Of a stretch of 6,171 nt of DNA, positions 1 through 6,153 are shown piece by piece. The notes beneath the pieces are model-generated. The model was not told where the DNA came from. It saw only the letters and a list, made by a program, of their open reading frames with translations, and did not search any database. Source of the DNA: Bacilli bacterium (GTDB taxonomy: Bacteria; Bacillota_I; Bacilli_A; RF39; UBA660); assembly GCA_028685445.1 (NCBI GenBank), contig JAQUDY010000067.1, positions 1 through 6,171 of the forward strand, in the 5' to 3' direction. Each line of letters opens with the position of its first letter. The first letter of the stretch is position 1. Made by a program: the position numbers and the translations under genes.

Positions 1-18
1 ATCTTGATTTTCTTCCAT
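1..18 (-). CDS. Start of the next operon gene, six codons only (partial)
   Basis: An ATG at 18-16 opens a reading frame that leaves the window after six codons (MEENQD). It is accepted as a real start because a strong Shine-Dalgarno sequence, GAGGTGA at 30-24, sits five bases upstream, and because it follows the previous stop codon by only 33 bases in the same direction. The product cannot be identified from six residues. By position it is probably a further component of the type IV secretion cluster, but that is inference. Confidence 0.7.
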
Positions 19-23
19 GTTTA

Positions 24-30
24 TCACCTC
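24..30 (-). promoter_or_regulatory. Ribosome binding site of the gene leaving the left edge
   Basis: GAGGTGA on the minus strand is complementary to the 3' end of 16S rRNA and lies five bases before the ATG at 18-16. It sits in the 33-base gap between two genes. That gap shows no hairpin or terminator, so the two genes are probably co-transcribed. Confidence 0.75.
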
Positions 31-51
31 TTTTCTTTTTAAGTTAATATA

Positions 52-540
52 TTAAATTGTTACTAAGTCAAGTATAACTTTATATTGCATGATGCTATAT
101 TCATTAAATATGAATATATTATCACTTCCATCTACAATATAAAACTGTTTATAATTTCCTTTTTTAGTTATATTTAGTTTTGTGACTTTTGCTGATAAAA
201 ATTGATCACTAATTAGATTTGTAAAATGGTCTTTAAAATCTTTTAATGTTTTAAATCGTAAATCTCGGTAATCTTTTTCTAGTAATTGATATGCTTGATC
301 AATATCAAGAACAACCATTTTTACATACTCAGCTAAATATTTACGTGCCATTTGTTCTTCTGAGATGTTAATAGGAACTATTTCATTTACTTCATAATCT
401 TTTAAGTAATTTGTTATAATTAAATCATCATTTTTAGTAAAAATAATGTCATTTTTAATTAAAAAAGCGATAAGTCCACCTAATATTAATAAAGATGAAC
501 ATATAATTAAAGTTATTTTATTTTCTTTTATATACTCCAT
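52..540 (-). CDS. Small membrane-anchored protein, candidate VirB8/NTF2-like T4SS component
   Basis: This encodes 162 residues. A short polar N-terminus is followed by one hydrophobic helix (about residues 9-28, LIICSSLLILGGLIAFLI) and then a soluble domain expected outside the membrane. The soluble part has a helical stretch (about 64-110, with KYLAEY and YQLLEKDYRDL) followed by probable beta strands (about 115-162). That helix-then-sheet order, behind a single anchor, is typical of VirB8/TcpC NTF2-like domains. I infer a scaffold role in the secretion channel; no catalytic motif is visible. The ATG at 540 is chosen over one at 570 because GGAGAG lies five bases upstream of 540, while the upstream ATG has no ribosome binding site and would overlap the preceding gene by 29 bases. 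The preceding stop TGA (544-542) is one base before this ATG, which suggests coupled translation. The gene following it shares the LL-x-x-DY pattern, so the two may be paralogues. Confidence 0.8.
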   Translation of the reverse strand: MEYIKENKITLIICSSLLILGGLIAFLIKNDIIFTKNDDLIITNYLKDYEVNEIVPINISEEQMARKYLAEYVKMVVLDIDQAYQLLEKDYRDLRFKTLKDFKDHFTNLISDQFLSAKVTKLNITKKGNYKQFYIVDGSDNIFIFNEYSIMQYKVILDLVTI

Positions 541-541
541 A

Positions 542-1051
542 TCAACTCTCCAAAAATATTTGACCATCATAAGGCATTACTTCAAAACGATTATTCTTTA
601 TATCTAAATCAATAATTAAGTAATAATCATCTGGTTTTAAATCCTCGTCCATAATAACTTTTTTTAAGTAACCATAGACATAGTAACGCATTATGTTTTC
701 ATTTAATTTCTCTTGAAACATTTTACGGGCTTCAAAAGCATATTCACTTGTATCTAGAAATTGTAACTTTTCTTCTAAATTATGTTTATTAATATTATTT
801 AAATTAATATAATCTGAATTTAATAATTTAATAATGCTATCTTTATCTTTATCTTTTAAATAATTAATATATTTAGATCCTGCATTACTTATAGTGAAAA
901 AACGACTATAATCTTCTACTAAAGTTATTTTTTCTTCTAATATTTTTTTAGGTTTTTTATTATAGTTATTATTTACTATTATTACTCCTAATGCTACTAA
1001 AGCAAAAATTATAAGTAGAATTATATTTTTTTTATTTAACTCAAAGTTCAT
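542..1051 (-). CDS. Small membrane-anchored protein, candidate VirB8/NTF2-like T4SS component
   Basis: This encodes 169 residues. Residues 1-8 are polar, about 9-27 form one hydrophobic helix (NIILLIIFALVALGVIIV), and the following NNNYNKKPKK is a basic linker. The remainder is soluble: helices to about residue 118 (with KYINYLKDK and KLLNSDYINL), then probable strands (MRYYVYGYLKKVIM, YYLIIDLDIKNNRFEVMP). The single anchor followed by an alpha-then-beta domain ending in D-x-x-NNRFEVMP resembles VirB8/TcpC-type NTF2-like proteins of Gram-positive conjugation systems. This is a fold-level inference without a search. The gene starts ten bases after the hydrolase stop codon, with AAGGAGGG overlapping that stop, and ends in TGA one base before the next ATG. 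It has no cysteine or tryptophan. A structural role beside its neighbour in the channel is likely; an unrelated anchored lipid- or wall-interacting protein is not excluded. Confidence 0.82.
   Translation of the reverse strand: MNFELNKKNIILLIIFALVALGVIIVNNNYNKKPKKILEEKITLVEDYSRFFTISNAGSKYINYLKDKDKDSIIKLLNSDYINLNNINKHNLEEKLQFLDTSEYAFEARKMFQEKLNENIMRYYVYGYLKKVIMDEDLKPDDYYLIIDLDIKNNRFEVMPYDGQIFLES
546..551 (-). promoter_or_regulatory. Ribosome binding site that fixes the start at 540
   Basis: GGAGAG lies five bases before the ATG at 540-538, inside the last codons of the preceding gene. The alternative ATG at 570-568 has no comparable purine-rich site upstream. This decides the start of the 162-residue protein. 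Confidence 0.7.
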
Positions 1052-1054
1052 AGT

Positions 1055-1062
1055 CCCTCCTT
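1055..1062 (-). promoter_or_regulatory. Strong ribosome binding site overlapping the upstream stop codon
   Basis: AAGGAGGG is a near-perfect Shine-Dalgarno sequence three bases before the ATG at 1051-1049. Its first two bases belong to the TAA (1063-1061) of the upstream hydrolase gene, so the two genes are tightly coupled. Confidence 0.8.
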
Positions 1063-3121
1063 AGCCACAATTATTACTAACATAACTTGTCATTTCATCT
1101 ATGTGGCTAGATGATCTTTTTTGACAAGTGGAACTTCCGCCTGCAGGTCTTTCAAATTCTACACAAAATTTATATCCAAGATCAAATCCTGATTCAGTTC
1201 CGCGCACTAAAGCTTCATATAGATTATAATAACCGTTTTCTAATTCATATTTAAGGAAGCTTATTTGACTATCTATATTTGAATAAGTTCCTCTATACAT
1301 ATTTATTAAATTAGCCTTACGAGTCTTATGCCACTGGAATAATCCGTAACTTGTACCATTATCTCCTTCAGCTATGGGGTTAAAGCTACTTTCAGCTTTT
1401 GCATTAATCATTAACCCGATTGTACCATTTGTAGAATAACCGCTTGCTAATAGAGTTTTACATACAGTTTCTTGATTAGTATTTCCTTCTACAAATTGTA
1501 CTTCAAAAGTAGATGCTCGAGGGTTTTCTGCAGATATATAGTTTAAAGGATCAACTGCTGATGATATATCATTACTACCAATCCTAATTTCAAAATGAAG
1601 ATGTGAACCAGTTGATCTTCCGCTACTTCCCATTTTACCAATTACTTGACCTTGATTTACACTTTGTCCTTTTTGGACTGTAATTGAATTTTCATGTAAA
1701 TGAGCATATAGAGTATAATTTCCATCACCATGAGAGATTACTATATAATTACCATAACCTCCTCCACAAGAGCTCTCTCCGCCTGAGTTGCATCCAATTA
1801 CGACATTTTCAACGATTCCAGCTCTAGCTGCAATAATATTTAAAACTCCCATTTGTCCAGCTCCTCCAATATCTAAACCATAATGGAAGGAATTAGTCTT
1901 TCCAGTTGTTGGATGAACGCGATAACCAAATGGACTTGTTATAGATAAAGAAAATGGATCTCCTAATGCATATTCTACTCCAGATCCATCAGTAGTTATC
2001 TCAGCAGAGCCAACTGGCCACCAATAAAGAGAATTATTTATATTCATTAAATTTATATTATCAACTTTAGTTCCACGTGAGGCTAAGATACTTTTTATAT
2101 TTTTAACGATTTTTTTACGAGCAACTATAAGATCTTCATGATACTCTTCAGTTATGTCATCATTTTTTGAATCATGAAACTCTTTCATATTATTAAGATT
2201 TGTTTTATTTAAAATAGTTTGAAAATAATGCTTTAAATGAGCTTTATTATCAAAATATGTACTATTTTCTAAAAATTCCCAATATTTATTTAATGTTTCA
2301 GGAGAATATTGTTTTTTATTTAACATTTCATAACTTGTTCCTTCTGGATATGTAGTGCTTAAGGCATCACAATGTTTTTGATGATTATTTTTTAATCCAA
2401 AGAACCAATTCACACCTGATTTTATTGCCATATACTCCCAAAATCCAACAACAGCTGAATCCGCTGTACTAGCGCATCTATATTTTCCATCTACGGTCAT
2501 TGGTGTTCCTCCAAGAGGACATGTATCTATGGTTGTCCCATCATCACTTTCTTTTTTAACAACATCTCCATGTAACCCATAACATTTTGATACATAACCA
2601 AACATATTTTTTATTAATAAGTCTAAAGTATCCTTTTCTTTAATAAAATAATTTGGATCTGGTTCGGCATCTACATCATAATTATCAACATCTAAATCTT
2701 TATCAATTTGATATGGCCCAGCAGCTGATCCTGTAAGGTTTTTATATGCATCTGCCGAGTCTGTAAATAGATCTGGAGTTAATTCAAAAAATGTTGTCAT
2801 AATTAAAATATTATCATCAATAAAATATCCTTTTTTTTGATATTTTGCGAGTAACTTATAAAGACGCGTATAATAAAGTCTTTGTTTAGAAATTACTAAT
2901 TCTATGCATTTTTCTTGAGAACCTTTATCAAGTTCATTCACACAATAACCGGTCCAATAGTCTTTATTTTCTTCTGCAAATTTATCAAAATCGAAATCAG
3001 CATAATTAAAATAAGCTGCTTTAACATTATTATTAAAGACAAAAAAGGTTATTAAAAAGAAAAGTAAGATAAATACTTTCTTTTTTAATAACTCGTATTT
3101 TTTATAAGACTTATTTTGCAT
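1061..3121 (-). CDS. Secreted peptidoglycan hydrolase: M23 endopeptidase plus phage-tail-type lysozyme (VirB1-like)
   Basis: This 686-residue exported wall hydrolase probably opens peptidoglycan for the secretion channel. A basic N-terminus and hydrophobic core (about 16-30) ending NNVKA-A give a signal peptide, likely cleaved after A35. Residues 37-360 form a region I do not recognise. Residues about 390-530 are an M23/LytM zinc endopeptidase: H413 and D417 (HYGLD) and H509 (GSHLHFE) are the expected zinc ligands, with H474 (YAHL) and H507 the expected catalytic histidines. Residues about 552-685 match the phage tail lysozyme family: MINAKAESSFNP with probable catalytic E577, then GDNGTSYGLFQWH and a Q-x-x-FLKYEL helix. 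M23 cuts the peptide bridges and lysozyme the glycan. The two-domain layout parallels the TcpG/VirB1-type hydrolases of Gram-positive conjugation systems. There are twelve cysteines, all after the signal peptide. The start has AGGCGGTGA upstream. Confidence 0.93.
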   Translation of the reverse strand: MQNKSYKKYELLKKKVFILLFFLITFFVFNNNVKAAYFNYADFDFDKFAEENKDYWTGYCVNELDKGSQEKCIELVISKQRLYYTRLYKLLAKYQKKGYFIDDNILIMTTFFELTPDLFTDSADAYKNLTGSAAGPYQIDKDLDVDNYDVDAEPDPNYFIKEKDTLDLLIKNMFGYVSKCYGLHGDVVKKESDDGTTIDTCPLGGTPMTVDGKYRCASTADSAVVGFWEYMAIKSGVNWFFGLKNNHQKHCDALSTTYPEGTSYEMLNKKQYSPETLNKYWEFLENSTYFDNKAHLKHYFQTILNKTNLNNMKEFHDSKNDDITEEYHEDLIVARKKIVKNIKSILASRGTKVDNINLMNINNSLYWWPVGSAEITTDGSGVEYALGDPFSLSITSPFGYRVHPTTGKTNSFHYGLDIGGAGQMGVLNIIAARAGIVENVVIGCNSGGESSCGGGYGNYIVISHGDGNYTLYAHLHENSITVQKGQSVNQGQVIGKMGSSGRSTGSHLHFEIRIGSNDISSAVDPLNYISAENPRASTFEVQFVEGNTNQETVCKTLLASGYSTNGTIGLMINAKAESSFNPIAEGDNGTSYGLFQWHKTRKANLINMYRGTYSNIDSQISFLKYELENGYYNLYEALVRGTESGFDLGYKFCVEFERPAGGSSTCQKRSSSHIDEMTSYVSNNCG

Positions 3122-3127
3122 GTAAGT

Positions 3128-3136
3128 TCACCGCCT
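3128..3136 (-). promoter_or_regulatory. Ribosome binding site of the wall hydrolase gene
   Basis: AGGCGGTGA differs by one base from the ideal AGGAGGTGA and lies six bases before the ATG at 3121-3119. It fills the 20-base gap after the VirB4 stop codon. No promoter or terminator is visible in that gap, so read-through from the VirB4 gene is expected. Confidence 0.75.
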
Positions 3137-3141
3137 AAATT

Positions 3142-4932
3142 TTATAAACCCCCGCCAGAACCAAATGAATCTAATTCATCTTGTGTTAAAACAACATTAA
3201 TTCTCATTCTTCTTGAGCCACAAACGAATAAAGCTTCTCCTTGGCTATAACCCTTAACACTTTCTTTTTCATTTTCATTTAAATCTATTAATTTAGATAA
3301 ATCTTCAGCTGCTTGTTTTTTTAATCCCATAACTAGATAATAAGAAGCATTATCAAAAATAGCTTTACCATGAGTTATAACATTTGGAGCTGCGAAGTCT
3401 GTTGGTTGCTGAGTTATAATAATTGTTCCTGTATTATATTTTCTACTTCTTCTTTGAATTTGTGCTAAGAACTCTGCTCCTAATTCATTTCTACTAGATA
3501 ATAAAACGTGCGCTTCATCAACAGACATTATAGTATTAATAGATGAATCTAAACATAAACTCCAAGCATATTTTAGAATATTAAAGAATAAAGCATTTCT
3601 TATATTTTCATCACTATTCATTAGTTCTTTAATATTAAAAACTACAAAATTACTTTTAGTTTCTATTGTTGTATGACCATTAAAATAATATTTTAACTCA
3701 TTAACTAAAGGTCTGATTTTTAATTCTAATCTTTCTAGTACATCTTTTTCTCTAGTTGCCTCAGGCATAGATAATAATCTTCCTTTAATTGTTGAATAAA
3801 CATCATCAAATATAGGAAAATCTTTGGATGTAAAACCACTAAAATCTGTTTCAAAATGAATGTTAAACCTTTTATATGTATCTAGTACTATTTCACTAAA
3901 CATTGCTAGTACATCTTCTTCTATAGAAGGAAAATAATATTTCATGAATGCTTTTAAACTTTGGAGAGTTCTAGTTAAAACCGTGTATCCTAAACCATCT
4001 TTTAATTCTTCTTCATCGGCATCTATTATTACTTCTAAAGGATTTACCATTCCGAATCTTCCACCTTTACCTAAATCGATAAAGTCTCCTCCAAAAGTAC
4101 GGGTCATTTCTCCAAGTTCTCCCTCTGGATCAATCGCGATTATTTTGCACCCATTACGAAAATGAGTTCGAAGTAAAAGTTTTGCAGCAGTACTTTTTCC
4201 TGAGCCGGAAGTTCCTAATATAATTAAATTTGCATTATTACGATTATGTTCTTTTTTTGTTTGATATAAGAATTGATTAAATAATACAACCCCTCCCGAG
4301 AAATCAACTCCTAAAAGTGTTGATAATCCAGGATCTTTAATACTATCAAATACAAAAGGATACATTGCTGCTACTGTTGGACTTGGAATAGGTGTTCCTA
4401 CTCTTTTTTCTATATCTTGTTTAGGAAATATAGGTATAATAGATTTTAATACTTTTTCTTGCTCAAACATCATTGGTATGCCACGCATTCCCATAGCATC
4501 TAAATAATTACGAACCTGCATCTTTTTAGATTCTAATTCTTCTTTAGAATCAGCTGTAATCATAACGTGCATTTGAAAATCAAAAATTCTTGATTGAGTT
4601 GCTGCTAGCATCTGAACAAATGATTCAAGTGACTCATAATCTTGACGAATTCGTTCTTGAATTGTTCTTTCTCTTTCATTTTGGTATCGTTGTTTTAAAT
4701 CTGCTATTTCTTTATTTATCATTCTACTCATTGTAGAAAAATCTATTGGTATGTGTTTAATAACTACCTTAATACCGGGTAGGTTTGTTACATTTGCTAA
4801 AAATCCTGGTTGAATTAATTTAGGGTAACTAATAATAGTTAAGATAGTGGCGTGTTTATCACTAATTAGAAAGTCATTTACACTAAAATTCATTCCTTTA
4901 GGAGCAATTTCACTTTTAAATGTATTAGACAT
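3142..4932 (-). CDS. VirB4-type T4SS ATPase (main part)
   Basis: This 596-residue cytoplasmic ATPase would power assembly and transport in a type IV secretion system at the inner face of the membrane. Residues 1-170 match the second part of the VirB4 N-terminal domain, including IISYPKLIQPGFLANVTNLP (35-54), a charged helical stretch (about 73-105) and FDFQMHVMITADSKEEL (117-133). The motor domain follows: Walker A GTSGSGKST (240-248, K246), AIDPEGELGEM (266-276), Walker B TIMSVDEAH (467-475, D472/E473) and ITQQPTDF (506-513). All key motifs are intact, so the enzyme should be active. Single-chain VirB4 proteins of Gram-positive elements are around 800 residues; the missing N-terminal part is encoded by the gene just upstream, which overlaps this one by eight bases (ATGTCTAA). 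GGTGAT lies before the ATG. The protein ends in a short glycine-rich tail (GSGGGL). Confidence 0.95.
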   Translation of the reverse strand: MSNTFKSEIAPKGMNFSVNDFLISDKHATILTIISYPKLIQPGFLANVTNLPGIKVVIKHIPIDFSTMSRMINKEIADLKQRYQNERERTIQERIRQDYESLESFVQMLAATQSRIFDFQMHVMITADSKEELESKKMQVRNYLDAMGMRGIPMMFEQEKVLKSIIPIFPKQDIEKRVGTPIPSPTVAAMYPFVFDSIKDPGLSTLLGVDFSGGVVLFNQFLYQTKKEHNRNNANLIILGTSGSGKSTAAKLLLRTHFRNGCKIIAIDPEGELGEMTRTFGGDFIDLGKGGRFGMVNPLEVIIDADEEELKDGLGYTVLTRTLQSLKAFMKYYFPSIEEDVLAMFSEIVLDTYKRFNIHFETDFSGFTSKDFPIFDDVYSTIKGRLLSMPEATREKDVLERLELKIRPLVNELKYYFNGHTTIETKSNFVVFNIKELMNSDENIRNALFFNILKYAWSLCLDSSINTIMSVDEAHVLLSSRNELGAEFLAQIQRRSRKYNTGTIIITQQPTDFAAPNVITHGKAIFDNASYYLVMGLKKQAAEDLSKLIDLNENEKESVKGYSQGEALFVCGSRRMRINVVLTQDELDSFGSGGGL

Positions 4933-5485
4933 TACTCATCACCGTCCCATAATCATTTTTTACTCCACCGTTTAAGAAGTTTTGTAATAAGAATTTCATA
5001 TCTTCATCACTTACTTGTCTAGAAATTAATCCAATACCAGCAAGTGAGCTTATTAATGTATGAACTCTTTTTTGTAAGACTTCTATCTTTCGATCTCTAA
5101 ACAAAATATAATATTCAGTATCAACAGCATTAACTTGAGTACTACTAAATATTTCTGCTTTTGCAATATCTTCTGAAATAATTTTTCTAATCATTTGATT
5201 AGGTGCGTCATTATATTGTAATTGTAATTGAGAAAGATATAAATTGATATCCACAGGTCGATCTGCAACTATTAACCAAAATTCATAGTCTATAATGTTA
5301 TAAAAATTTCTTAAATTAAATATAATATTGTTTTGAGTTTGAAAATCCAAAATAAATATATTTTTAGGTTCTACCTTAATTCCAGTTACATAATAATTAC
5401 TATCAAGTAATATTAATCCATTTTGGATTGATTTAACTGGAATCCAATCTTCAGTATATTTTGAATTATTTGTTTTCTTCGACAT
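4925..5485 (-). CDS. TraC-like protein, N-terminal portion of a split VirB4
   Basis: This encodes 186 residues with no membrane segment, signal peptide or cysteine. The opening, with EDWIPVKSIQNGLILLDSN (12-30) then YYVTGIKVEPKNIF (31-44), is the pattern that begins the VirB4/CagE/TrbE N-terminal domain. It continues with DYEFWLIVADRPVDINLYL (66-84) and a C-terminal VLQKRVHTLISSLAGIGL plus FLLQNFLNGG. There is no nucleotide-binding motif, so it is not an ATPase itself; it most likely binds the VirB4 motor made by the next gene and completes its membrane-facing part. The start at 5485 gives a 20-base overlap with the PrgI-like gene. A TTG start at 5551 would only add a shadow of that gene in another frame. 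The ribosome binding site is weaker than elsewhere (GGTTGGTG at 5501-5494). Separate TraC-like and VirB4 genes are known in Gram-positive and some other conjugation systems, so this is probably not a broken gene. Confidence 0.85.
   Translation of the reverse strand: MSKKTNNSKYTEDWIPVKSIQNGLILLDSNYYVTGIKVEPKNIFILDFQTQNNIIFNLRNFYNIIDYEFWLIVADRPVDINLYLSQLQLQYNDAPNQMIRKIISEDIAKAEIFSSTQVNAVDTEYYILFRDRKIEVLQKRVHTLISSLAGIGLISRQVSDEDMKFLLQNFLNGGVKNDYGTVMSNV
4936..4943 (-). promoter_or_regulatory. Ribosome binding site of the VirB4 gene, inside the upstream gene
   Basis: GGTGATGA lies three bases before the ATG at 4932-4930; measured from GGTGA the spacing is six. It is embedded in the last codons of the TraC-like gene. 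In the VirB4 frame two TGA stops immediately precede the start region, so VirB4 must initiate here and is not a direct extension of upstream sequence. Confidence 0.65.
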
Positions 5486-5786
5486 AGCTATTGCACCAAC
5501 CTTTCCAAAAATAAGTTCTTCTTTTAGCAAAATAAGAATAGACGTTACCAATAAATGTTCTTATATTATGATGATTTGGTATTGGTATAACTAAAAACGC
5601 TGCTACAAGTGCTGGTAATAGTATTAAAATAGACGTTACTAAATCGTTACTTCTTATTGCGATTAAAAAGATAAAACTTAAACCTACACCAGTTCCAAAA
5701 ATTATTAAATCAGTTAAGTTAAAGAAACTTAAATATAACATTGATTTTTTAGAATTAGCAGGTATTAAGAATTTATTATTCCCCAT
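5466..5786 (-). CDS. PrgI/VirB3-like T4SS inner-membrane protein
   Basis: This encodes 106 residues. FLIPANSKKS (6-15) precedes two close transmembrane helices (about 26-44 and 49-67), followed by the PIPNHHN motif (68-74) and a cytoplasmic tail with RRTYFWKGWC (89-98). This layout is that of the PrgI family (the TcpE/VirB3-like role) found beside VirB4 in Gram-positive conjugation loci, where the protein anchors the ATPase to the membrane. Its position directly before the TraC-like and VirB4 genes supports the call. The ATG at 5786 follows AAGGAGGAAT, and the stop lies 20 bases inside the next gene, pointing to coupled translation. The one cysteine, in KGWC, lies on the expected cytoplasmic side. 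Confidence 0.9.
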   Translation of the reverse strand: MGNNKFLIPANSKKSMLYLSFFNLTDLIIFGTGVGLSFIFLIAIRSNDLVTSILILLPALVAAFLVIPIPNHHNIRTFIGNVYSYFAKRRTYFWKGWCNSYVEENK

Positions 5787-5790
5787 TTTT

Positions 5791-5800
5791 ATTCCTCCTT
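5791..5800 (-). promoter_or_regulatory. Strong ribosome binding site of the PrgI-like gene
   Basis: AAGGAGGAAT ends four bases before the ATG at 5786-5784. It directly follows the TAA (5805-5803) of the upstream gene, so the two genes are separated by only 16 bases. Confidence 0.8.
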
Positions 5801-5802
5801 TT

Positions 5803-6153
5803 TTATTTATTCTTAGATACTTTGGATTCCAAAGTAGGTATTACTTTTTTTAATAATAAGTAATTATAGTAGTACTGATAAACTGTTAATTTATCCTTAT
5901 CTGGAATGTTTAATCCAAGAGCTTTAGCATATCCAATGTTTTTTTTGATATGTTTATTAATTTTATCAGTTATTCCACTAGATAAATTAGTTGAAATTTT
6001 ATTATATTGTACTAATTTTTCTTTATGGAAATATTCTTTTATTTGATCATAAGTTAAATTAACTAAAGGAGATGAATTTTTTCCGATTTTTTTATCTATT
6101 AAAACATTATTATAAGCATCATCTATTGCTTTTAATTGTATTTTATTAGCCAT
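5803..6153 (-). CDS. Unrecognised small lysine-rich protein (start uncertain)
   Basis: I do not recognise this protein. From the ATG at 6153 it has 116 residues, with no signal peptide, transmembrane helix or cysteine. It is strongly basic: 21 lysines, no arginine and about ten acidic residues. It looks mostly helical, with an aromatic run VYQYYYNYLLLKK near residues 91-103. The start is uncertain. GGGAG touches the ATG with no spacing, unlike the other starts here, and the frame stays open through the six codons to the window edge (SEVYWE), so this may be the end of a longer protein. A TGA in another frame at 6169-6167 could instead end an upstream gene just before this ATG. It lies 16 bases before the PrgI-like gene and so belongs to the same transcription unit. 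A soluble accessory or nucleic-acid-contacting part of the secretion system is possible but unproven. Confidence 0.7.
   Translation of the reverse strand: MANKIQLKAIDDAYNNVLIDKKIGKNSSPLVNLTYDQIKEYFHKEKLVQYNKISTNLSSGITDKINKHIKKNIGYAKALGLNIPDKDKLTVYQYYYNYLLLKKVIPTLESKVSKNK

Noticed and set aside
1..60. Read-through of the single in-frame TAA (54-52) linking the 162-residue protein to the next gene
   Set aside because: The next ATG is in the same frame with no further stop, but it has its own strong ribosome binding site. A 33-base in-frame gap occurs by chance one time in three.
542..544. TGA possibly read as tryptophan, as in Mycoplasma
   Set aside because: All visible tryptophans are TGG, complete genes lack internal TGA, and the 169-residue protein ends at this TGA just before a well-formed start.
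541..570. Longer start (ATG at 570) for the 162-residue protein
   Set aside because: No ribosome binding site precedes it and it would overlap the preceding gene by 29 bases, whereas the ATG at 540 has a well-spaced GGAGAG.
2831..2838. A run of eight A residues (minus strand) in the hydrolase gene as a slippage site
   Set aside because: It encodes an ordinary lysine pair (YQKKG) and the frame continues intact on both sides into recognised domains.
3944..4165. A 73-residue plus-strand reading frame
   Set aside because: It lies wholly inside the VirB4 ATPase gene on the opposite strand, over the conserved motor region. Its proline/serine-rich composition is what antisense reading of that gene gives.
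4925..4943. A programmed +1 frameshift joining the TraC-like and VirB4 genes
   Set aside because: A slip at GTC-TAA would fuse the frames, but the second gene has its own start and GGTGAT site, and no recognisable slippery sequence is present.
5486..5551. Extension of the TraC-like protein to a TTG at 5551
   Set aside because: The extra 22 residues are an out-of-frame copy of the end of the PrgI-like gene. The VirB4-type N-terminal pattern begins after the ATG at 5485.
5537..5639. A 12-base direct repeat (AATAGACGTTAC at 5537-5548 and 5628-5639) that yields the same peptide LVTSILILL in two different frames
   Set aside because: Both copies lie inside the PrgI-like gene and only the second is read in that frame. 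There are two copies only, with no sign of a recombination or regulatory site; most likely chance in AT-rich sequence.
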